From: Phaeacidiphilus oryzae TH49
GTDB lineage: Bacteria; Actinomycetota; Actinomycetes; Streptomycetales; Streptomycetaceae
Assembly: GCF_000744815.1 (NCBI RefSeq)
Contig: NZ_JQMQ01000005.1
Location: 1,310,055-1,374,054, forward strand
Direction: 5' to 3'
DNA length: 64,000 nt
Numbering within the stretch: position 1 is the stretch's first letter; each line of letters starts with the position of its first letter. The position numbers were made by a program, and so were the translations under genes. Below the pieces are notes generated by a model that did no database searches, was not told where the DNA came from, and saw only the letters and a list, made by a program, of their open reading frames with translations. This document shows positions 58,396 to 64,000 of the stretch, one piece after another.

Positions 58396-60685
58396 CGTAG
58401 TAGCCCTTCAAGATCTCGGCGGCGTCCGCGTTGCCCGCCGTCAGGTGCAGCATACTGTCGCCGCCTTGGGTCCATGCGGCGAAGCCCTCGGCCCATAGTT
58501 CACTGGGGTGGTCGTAGTAACTGTTCCAGGTCGAGGTATCACTCATCGCCGACTGCATCCTGCCTTGCACTTCGGCGAAATCCGCACCGGCGCTGAGGTT
58601 GCCGAGTGCGTCGTCCGCCGCGTGTCCGAACTCATGAATGGGGACGCTTCCGCTTGCGCTGGCACCACCGGAGTTGATCAGTAGTCGGCGGCTCCCCGGT
58701 ATGTAGACCCCGGCGACATCATTCCAGGACGAACCCTCGGGCCAGCCACGCGGTGCCCCGGTCAGCACCTCCCCACCGGGCAGCTGGGTCAGGGGGGCGT
58801 CTCCGATGCTCATACCCCCGCCCGGAATCTCCGCGAGGTAGGCCGAGACCTTGTTGAAGATCTCGGCCGGAACCTGCCCCAATTCCGCAAGTGCGCGCGC
58901 AGTTTGAGGACTGTTGTCCGTGATCGCCAGTCGCCGGGGAGGCGGCTGCGGGGCCCCGGAAGGATTACCGGCATCATCGGACCGGCGAGGACCTTTCAAT
59001 TCATTGAGTGACTTCTCAGCTTGAGTGAGATCGGCTCCCGCATCGCCTTCCTTCTCCAGGGCGGCGCTTTCGTCCGTGAACGACGGATACCGATCCGGCT
59101 CCAGCGCCCTGGCGATCCGTGACGGCTCAGTCTCTGGGCCCGGGGAATCCGTCATGCCGTCGAGGTTCGGAGGCTTCGCATCGGCCACGTGGTCCAGGCC
59201 GGTACTCGCGTCCTGCATGCTCTCGCGCGCCGTAGCGTCTGCCACGTCAAGATTGGGGGTCTGGACCTCGGGCACCTTTCCGAGCCCAGACCCAGCGGCG
59301 TCAACGCCCTGCGCCGCCCCGGCGTCCGCGCTCGCCAGATTCGGCCGGGCCCCATCGAGCTGGGCTGTCGCCCGGGCGAAGGACCCCTGAGCGCCTTCGT
59401 CGGTCGCGTGCAGCGCCGCCGCCTGGGAGGAGTCGGCGGTCGCGTTCGTGGTCGCGAGGTCCCTGGCGCCGTTGACCGCCGCGTCCTCGCCGGCGCGGAC
59501 CGCTGAGCGCTCGCCGGCGTTGGCTGCCACGTCGGCGCCCGCACCCTCCGCCGCGCCCGCGCCGTCCGTGGCGACGGTGAGGGCGATGTTGGGAATGAGG
59601 TTGCCCAGGGCCTGAGCCGGGTCGGTGGTCCAGCCGGAGCCGACCAGTGACTTGAGGAGGACGGTCGGATGGTCGGCGGCGTGGACGAGGCCGGCGGCGG
59701 TGGTGGAGAGGCCGTCGAGGTAGCTGGCGGGGTGGGTGATGTTGTACGGGTCGAGGGGGTTGAGAGAGCGGGCGAAGTCGACGATGCCGACGGCACCCTT
59801 GGCGATGCCGCCGGTGAAGTGGAGGAGCTCGGTGTTTGCGTCCTGCACCAGGTCGTGGCCGTCGTCGTACATCCGCTCCAGGAACGAGGGCTCCCTGGGC
59901 GCCGTCGCCGTCGCGGCGGCGAGCGCGCGGGCGGCGTCCTCGGCGGCGGCGTCGCGCTGGCGGCGGGCGGCGTCCAGGAGTTGCCGGGCCTGGGCGCGGC
60001 CGGGGGCGCCGGGATCCTCCGAGGGCGGTGGCAGCGGCTTCTCCGTGCCCGGCGGCGGCGCGAGGTGATGCTGGACGCCGTAGTTCCAGGCGATGGCCTT
60101 CTGGTTGTAGGCCTCGACCTGCTGGTTGTGCCCGTCGGTGAGCTTCTGCGCGGCCGCGTACTGCGTGATCGCCTGCCGGGCCTGGCCCTGGGCCCAGGTC
60201 ACCGTCCGCGCGTACGACTCCAGCGCCAACGCGGCCCGCGCGCAGGCGTCGGCGGCGTCCGCCCACCGCTTGGGGTGCTCCAGGTACTTGGCCTGGAAGG
60301 CCTGTGCGGCCTGTCCCTGCCAATCCCCGGTCTCCAGGCGGGAGAGCGCCTGGAAAGCGTTCTCGAAGCCCTCGTGGAACCTGCGCAGCGCCTGCGCGGT
60401 CCTGCCGATCGCCCCGGCGTCGCCGTGCAGCAGGTCCTTCGGGTCGTCCGACTCCCCCAACTCCGCTTCCGCCACGGAGGCGCCCAGGCGGTCCGCGACA
60501 TGGTCGCCGAACTCGTCCACGCTCTGCGCCGCCGAGTGCAGGCCGACCGCGTTCAGGCCGTCCCCGGCCAGGTGGGCGGCGCCGTCCACGAGCGAACCGG
60601 CGCCGTGCTCGACGCCCTGGGCGGCGTGTTCCAGGCCGTCGCCGACGCTGTTGATCAGATCTCCGAGCCCCATGCGGCCGCTCAC
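58379..60685 (-). CDS. Polymorphic toxin: T7SS-type N-terminus, C-terminal lethal-factor-like HEFGH metalloprotease
   Basis: The 768-aa protein has an N-terminal helical type VII secretion-like region with a W-x-G turn (ETGDWQGQAAQAFQAKYLEHP, W122) and a long coiled stretch to about residue 215. A Pro-rich hinge, an Ala/Gly-rich middle region and a charged linker (~490-560) follow. The C-terminal domain has SWNDVAGVYIPGSRRLLIN, VPIHEFGHAADDALG (HExxH at about 684-688) and YYDHPSELWAEGFAAW, which supplies Tyr and Glu as in the anthrax lethal factor-like zinc peptidase fold. GTG 60685 overlaps the upstream gene (GTGA). Likely an interbacterial or host-directed protease effector. Confidence 0.82.
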   Translation of the reverse strand: MSGRMGLGDLINSVGDGLEHAAQGVEHGAGSLVDGAAHLAGDGLNAVGLHSAAQSVDEFGDHVADRLGASVAEAELGESDDPKDLLHGDAGAIGRTAQALRRFHEGFENAFQALSRLETGDWQGQAAQAFQAKYLEHPKRWADAADACARAALALESYARTVTWAQGQARQAITQYAAAQKLTDGHNQQVEAYNQKAIAWNYGVQHHLAPPPGTEKPLPPPSEDPGAPGRAQARQLLDAARRQRDAAAEDAARALAAATATAPREPSFLERMYDDGHDLVQDANTELLHFTGGIAKGAVGIVDFARSLNPLDPYNITHPASYLDGLSTTAAGLVHAADHPTVLLKSLVGSGWTTDPAQALGNLIPNIALTVATDGAGAAEGAGADVAANAGERSAVRAGEDAAVNGARDLATTNATADSSQAAALHATDEGAQGSFARATAQLDGARPNLASADAGAAQGVDAAGSGLGKVPEVQTPNLDVADATARESMQDASTGLDHVADAKPPNLDGMTDSPGPETEPSRIARALEPDRYPSFTDESAALEKEGDAGADLTQAEKSLNELKGPRRSDDAGNPSGAPQPPPRRLAITDNSPQTARALAELGQVPAEIFNKVSAYLAEIPGGGMSIGDAPLTQLPGGEVLTGAPRGWPEGSSWNDVAGVYIPGSRRLLINSGGASASGSVPIHEFGHAADDALGNLSAGADFAEVQGRMQSAMSDTSTWNSYYDHPSELWAEGFAAWTQGGDSMLHLTAGNADAAEILKGYYDGILR

Positions 60686-61260
60686 CCCATCCCGGGGAGC
60701 TTCTTGGCTTCGCCGGAGTCCACCAGCGCCTCACCCACGCCCGGCAGGGCGGCCTTGAGCCCCAACTCCTTCAGGTCCTTAGTCTCCCCGGACCACACCT
60801 CCTCGGTGTGCCGGCCGGCGTCGGCGAAGGACTTCGCGCTGTAGTCCGGCGCGTCCCCCTCCACCATCTGGCTGTAGGACTCCTTCTCCACCTGGTCGCT
60901 GCTCGCGTGCGGGTTGCCGATCGCTGCGTTCGCCACGTCCTTGAGCACGCCCAGCGCGTACTGCTCCTGGTCGTGGTAGAGCCCAGCCGACAGGCCCAGC
61001 CGGTGGGCGATCTCGTTGCCGTCCTGCACCAGCGAGCGCACGCCCCAGGACCAGCGCTCGCAGAACCCGTCCAGCGTGGACTTCAGAGCGGCGCTGCCGA
61101 GTTGCATCCCGGACAGCTCCAGGCCGGAGAAACCGCGGCCCTCGTCGGCCGAGCCGCCGATGCCCAGCGGCTTGAGGGTGTCGATGACCTCCTGGATGCC
61201 CGCGCCGGCCTGCCGCAGCGTCTGCGGGTCGACCGCGTACCCGTCCCCGTCTCCGCTCAC
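60682..61260 (-). CDS. WXG100-like / ESX-associated helical protein
   Basis: The 192-aa protein begins VSGDGDGYAVDPQTLRQAGAGIQEVIDTLKPLG, then LQLGSAALKSTLDGFCERWSWGVRSLVQDGNEIAHRL with a WSWG turn between two helices, as in ESX-type proteins. The C-terminal part is helical with no known domain. The GTG start at 61260 overlaps the upstream SseB-like gene by 4 bp, and its end overlaps the toxin start by 4 bp. It is probably a chaperone or co-secreted partner for the toxin N-terminus. Confidence 0.7.
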   Translation of the reverse strand: MSGDGDGYAVDPQTLRQAGAGIQEVIDTLKPLGIGGSADEGRGFSGLELSGMQLGSAALKSTLDGFCERWSWGVRSLVQDGNEIAHRLGLSAGLYHDQEQYALGVLKDVANAAIGNPHASSDQVEKESYSQMVEGDAPDYSAKSFADAGRHTEEVWSGETKDLKELGLKAALPGVGEALVDSGEAKKLPGMG

Positions 61261-61676
61261 CGCGCCACCGTCCCAGCCATCGCCACCGCCGCCTCCGTCT
61301 CCGCCGGGACGACCCCCGCCACCGGCGGCAGCAGCATCGGCCGCGACGACGCGACGTCGACGGCGACCCCGGCCGGTCTCCCGACCGCCGGCAGCGCCAC
61401 GTCGAGCAGTCGCCCGCCCTCGACCCGCGCGAACTCCCAGCGCTCGTCTCCCGCCCCGCGCGCCCGCGCGAACACCGCCAACGCCCGCTCCGACGTGAAC
61501 GCGAACAGCCAGTGGACCCCACCCGAGTCGGCGCCCCGCAAGGCGCCCTCCGCCGTCAGCGGACACACCACCCGCGCCGCGCGGAACCCCGCGATCAGCT
61601 CTTCGCCCGGACACCCACGCCCCGCCCAGACCGCCTCGATGAGCGCGCCAAGCCCATCGGCCCCCGTCGACTCCAC
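61257..61676 (-). CDS. SseB-like domain protein of the T7SS effector locus
   Basis: The ~139-aa protein has LIEAVWAGRGCPGEELIAGFRAARVVCPLT, GGVHWLFAFTSERALAVFARAR and GGRLLDVALPAVGRPAGVAVDVASSRPMLLPP, resembling SseB N-terminal domains found with ESX-like loci in Streptomyces. I chose GTG 61676 because an extended -10-like TTGCTAGCCT lies upstream and GGGGGAG precedes the codon, though the spacer is short. GTG 61739 in the same frame would add 21 residues. It overlaps the WXG-like gene by 4 bp. The function may be chaperone or adaptor. Confidence 0.62.
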   Translation of the reverse strand: MESTGADGLGALIEAVWAGRGCPGEELIAGFRAARVVCPLTAEGALRGADSGGVHWLFAFTSERALAVFARARGAGDERWEFARVEGGRLLDVALPAVGRPAGVAVDVASSRPMLLPPVAGVVPAETEAAVAMAGTVAR

Positions 61677-61767
61677 CGCTCCCCCAACCTCAGTAGCCGC
61701 TCGCACCGAGGCTAGCAACCACTGTCGTGTCCAAGACACCGGCTCCCGCTTCCCACCCCCGCGGGGC

Positions 61768-61938
61768 TCAGCGGTTGATCAGGAAGAGGATGACGCAGAC
61801 GACCGCCAGGCCGAGCCAGACCGCGATCGCCGCGGCGCGGTTCTCCCGCCAGAGCCGGCGGAACCAGTTGCCGCGGTCGTAGTAGTCGTACTGGTTCTCC
61901 TGGTGGTAGTCCTTGGGCTCGTTGCCGTTGTCCCACAC
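61768..61938 (-). CDS. 56-aa single-pass membrane protein
   Basis: The GTG-to-TGA ORF of 57 codons has AAGGAAGGCGG upstream. The product begins VWDNGNEPKDYHQENQYDYY, a Tyr/Asn/Asp-rich cytoplasmic head, then an Arg-rich WFRRLWRENR stop-transfer signal and one membrane helix, AIAVWLGLAVVCVILFLINR, reaching the C-terminus. It lies 18 bp after the preceding membrane-anchored gene in the same direction. Codon use and the positive-inside topology support a real gene. Its role in the secretion locus is unknown. Confidence 0.72.
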   Translation of the reverse strand: MWDNGNEPKDYHQENQYDYYDRGNWFRRLWRENRAAAIAVWLGLAVVCVILFLINR

Positions 61939-61956
61939 GGCGGTTCCGCCTTCCTT

Positions 61957-62658
61957 CTACGATCCGGGGTAGGCCGGAATCGACGGAGTGCTCGCCGGAA
62001 GCCTGGCGGCGGTGCAGGGGTACTGCTCCACGAAGGCCTTGGCCAGCTTGAGGACGATCTGCGCGTCCGCCTGGCGCACCTCGCCGGGCGGGGCCGGGTA
62101 GCCGCGGGGGCTCGGGGTCGCGTCGATCGAGACGCGGGCGTAGCCGTCGGCCGACTGCCCCGAGAACGGGTCCCGGAAGGTGCACGGGACGGCCAGGCTC
62201 AGTGAGTAGTCGCCGGACGCCTGCCATGCGATGTTCCCGGGTCCGAGGGACAGCGACCGCACCGCACCGCGGCTCGCGTCCGCCGCCCGGGCCCGGCGCA
62301 GCTCCGCCGCGGTGTACAGCGCGATCTTCGGTCCGCCGCCCAGGTAGTGCGGCGCCTGGCCGCCCTGCCAGGACAGCGGGCAGAGGTAGCCGCCATTGGT
62401 GGCCTGCGTCGCGGGCTGCAGCGTGCTGGTGTTGGTGGCGGCCGTCATCGTCCCGTCCGCGCCCGCCAGGGGGCGGAGGTCGCCGGCCGTCAGCACCCCC
62501 CAGCAGGCGTGGGCGGGCAGGGTGACCGTCCGCCAGGGGCGCCACCAGAGCACCGCCGCGACGGCCGCCAGCAGCAGGACAGCCGCCAGCGCGGTCAGCG
62601 TCCGCAGCCGGCGGCGGCGACCGGCCGGCGGCGCGCTCGGCAAGGTGGTCGTGCTCAT
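61957..62658 (-). CDS. Membrane-anchored extracytoplasmic protein of unknown function
   Basis: The 233-aa protein has a basic N-tail, one membrane helix (LRTLTALAAVLLLAAVAAVLWW) and an outside domain with four Cys residues (HACWGVL, YLCPLSW, VPCTFRD, QYPCTAA) that could form two disulfides. VLKLAKAFVEQYPC near the end resembles actinomycete 'DUF3558-like' surface proteins, but I do not recognise a family with confidence. The ATG overlaps the stop of the upstream DUF6571 gene by 4 bp (ATGA), so it is part of the same operon. Confidence 0.65.
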   Translation of the reverse strand: MSTTTLPSAPPAGRRRRLRTLTALAAVLLLAAVAAVLWWRPWRTVTLPAHACWGVLTAGDLRPLAGADGTMTAATNTSTLQPATQATNGGYLCPLSWQGGQAPHYLGGGPKIALYTAAELRRARAADASRGAVRSLSLGPGNIAWQASGDYSLSLAVPCTFRDPFSGQSADGYARVSIDATPSPRGYPAPPGEVRQADAQIVLKLAKAFVEQYPCTAARLPASTPSIPAYPGS

Positions 62659-64000
62659 TTGCCCCCCTGGTGGATGGCCCCGTCCAAGGAGACCCCGCCC
62701 TCGTAGCCGTCCTGCGCCGCCTGTCCGACGTTGGCCGAGGTGTTGCCGTTCGGGTCCAGGGCGGTGCCCTGCAGGGCGTTCTGGACCGCGTACTGGGCCG
62801 CCTGGCCGGCCGCGGTCTTGCCCGCCGCGACGATGCCGATGTCGGAGCTGACGTTCTGCGGCGTGCTGTCGTGATGGAAGCCGTTGCCCATCTGCGTGAT
62901 CATGCCGCTGACCTGATTGTTGATCAGCGGGCCGATCACCGGCGCCTTGCCCACCACGCTGCCGATCGACATGCCGTAGACCGTGTTGGCGATACCGGTG
63001 TTGTTGTCGATCGCCTGATTGTACGCGGCGTCCGCCTGCCAGCCGTTCTGCGCGACGGCGTTGGCCCGCGCGTTGCTGAGGATGCCGCTGATCTGGCTGC
63101 CCTGGTCGGCGACCCGGTTGAGGTTGGCGTTGAGGTCACCGGGCTGATGCACGGCGTTGTGCAACTGGGCCGCCGTGTACCCGTTCTGGGCCTGCTGGAG
63201 GACGCCGTAGGCGTTCGGGTCCCGGCCCAGGGTGTCCAGCAGATGGATCGTGTTGTTCTGGTTGAGCCCGGCCGGGGTACCGAAGACGCCGAGCTGGTCG
63301 CCGGACGGGGTGTTGACCGCGCGGTCGACGTCGCCGATGTACGAGGCGGTCATGTGCGCCAGGCTGCCGTTCATCGCGGCGAACGGCGCACCGCTGCCCT
63401 GCACCAGGGCGGGGTTGCCGCCGAAGGTGTTCACCACCTGGTTCATCACGTCGTCGGTGGCGGCGGTGTGCGGCGGCAGCGGCGTGCCGTTCCCGGCGTC
63501 CCAGGGAACGCCCCTGGTCGCGGCCTCCAGCGCGTGGCCGAGCGCCGTCGGCTCGTCGTTCCGGGCCGCGGCCATGGTCTGCGGATCGCGGGAGGTGGTG
63601 TCCGGCAGCAGTGGGTTCTTGTCGCTGTCCGTGAGGAAGTTCAGGTATCCGTTGGGCGCCGTGTGCCCGGTCGGGGTGCCGTCGCTGTTGTAGAGCGTCT
63701 CCGGATTGTGGAAGAAGTCCGTGGCCGCGGCCGGGCTGTGGCCCAGCCCCTCCAGCACGCCCGTCACCGGGTTGAAGCCGGAGCCGCCGCCGAGGAGGTT
63801 GGTCTTGACGTCCGGCGCGGGCGGCATCGGTGCGGCCTCCGCCCACATGTCGGGGTTCTTCTGCGTCAGCTGGGTGATGTGCTCCGCGACGGGGTCGAGG
63901 AAGTGCGGGTCGTAGCTGCCGGTCCGCAGGATGCTGCCGAGGATCTGGTAGCCGTAGGGCTGGTAGTTGAACTCGTCCGGGCCCGCCAGCGGGATCCGCT
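62655..64000 (-). CDS. DUF6571 family protein, C-terminal part (cut by window edge)
   Basis: The frame is open to the window edge, so at least 448 codons of the C-terminal part are present; the start lies beyond 64000. Residues before the first internal Met read IPLAGPDEFNYQPYGYQILG and continue SYDPHFLDPVAEHITQL. Then come NPVTGVLEGLGHSPAAATDFFHNPE, PTALGHALEAATRGVPWDAGNG and a C-terminal helical region with repeated Ala/Asn/Gln. This matches DUF6571, common in actinomycete T7SS/WXG loci. It is first in the visible operon and probably a large secreted or surface protein. The internal ATG at 63848 should not be taken as the start. Confidence 0.75.
   Translation of the reverse strand, partial: RIPLAGPDEFNYQPYGYQILGSILRTGSYDPHFLDPVAEHITQLTQKNPDMWAEAAPMPPAPDVKTNLLGGGSGFNPVTGVLEGLGHSPAAATDFFHNPETLYNSDGTPTGHTAPNGYLNFLTDSDKNPLLPDTTSRDPQTMAAARNDEPTALGHALEAATRGVPWDAGNGTPLPPHTAATDDVMNQVVNTFGGNPALVQGSGAPFAAMNGSLAHMTASYIGDVDRAVNTPSGDQLGVFGTPAGLNQNNTIHLLDTLGRDPNAYGVLQQAQNGYTAAQLHNAVHQPGDLNANLNRVADQGSQISGILSNARANAVAQNGWQADAAYNQAIDNNTGIANTVYGMSIGSVVGKAPVIGPLINNQVSGMITQMGNGFHHDSTPQNVSSDIGIVAAGKTAAGQAAQYAVQNALQGTALDPNGNTSANVGQAAQDGYEGGVSLDGAIHQGGK

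Noticed and set aside
1-64000. CRISPR arrays, tRNA/rRNA genes, insertion sequences or prophage
   Set aside because: Tandem repeats present are spacerless and short. No cloverleaf, transposase or integrase sequence was recognised.

Overview
The window is a 64 kb piece of a high-GC actinomycete chromosome, most likely a Streptomyces or close relative. The evidence is the base composition, GTG/TTG starts behind GGAGG-type ribosome sites, a TTA (bldA-type) leucine codon, mycothiol-dependent formaldehyde detoxification, Streptomyces-type families (DUF6158, DUF6295, baeRF family 3) and palindromic intergenic repeats between convergent genes. No rRNA, tRNA, CRISPR array, transposase or prophage gene was seen.

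Region 1 (1-4050) is a sialic-acid (N-acetylneuraminate) utilisation operon on the minus strand: an aldolase/lyase, a ROK kinase, NanE epimerase and the N-terminus of an MFS transporter cut by the window edge. It diverges from a GntR/FadR-type regulator across a repeat-rich operator-like region. A 24/48-bp tandem array of GGGCCGAAGGCCC hairpins follows the regulator.

Region 2 (4050-39700) is ordinary accessory metabolism. It holds a lactate-oxidase-type flavoenzyme, two APC permeases, an SDR with a LysR regulator, an MFS plus ammonia-lyase-like pair whose lyase lacks the MIO triad, a secreted GH18 chitinase with TTA as codon 2, a one-chain biotin-dependent acyl-CoA carboxylase, an acyl-CoA ligase and a baeRF3 protein. 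It continues with a hydratase and FCD regulator sharing a TGGTnnnACCA operator, PobA, cysteine dioxygenase plus rhodanese behind a putative Cys-containing leader peptide, a GH13 enzyme, a PLP decarboxylase overlapping a MarR gene, an AraC gene with two VOC genes, an epoxide hydrolase and an LCP cell-wall ligase. Several convergent gene pairs are separated by long perfect hairpins.

Region 3 (39713-51183) closely matches, in gene content and largely in order, the KstR2 regulon for degrading steroid rings C and D through the HIP intermediate, as known from Mycobacterium tuberculosis and Rhodococcus: two SDRs, echA20, ipdA, ipdB, ipdC, fadA6, kstR2, ipdF, a further crotonase and two acyl-CoA dehydrogenases. 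Both divergent promoters carry a 14-bp palindrome close to the KstR2 box, so two operators could control all twelve genes. fadD3, fadE31 and fadE32 are not visible here.

Region 4 (51420-58090) holds a secreted GH89 alpha-N-acetylglucosaminidase, a PTH2-like peptidyl-tRNA hydrolase, a lytic transglycosylase and the mycothiol formaldehyde-detoxification pair (mscR plus an MBL-fold hydrolase). Region 5 (58144-64000) is a tightly coupled minus-strand type VII-secretion effector locus: a DUF6571 protein cut by the window edge, a membrane-anchored protein, a 56-aa membrane protein, an SseB-like protein, a WXG100-like protein, a large polymorphic toxin with a C-terminal HEFGH metalloprotease domain resembling anthrax lethal factor, and a small acidic candidate immunity gene overlapping the toxin end.
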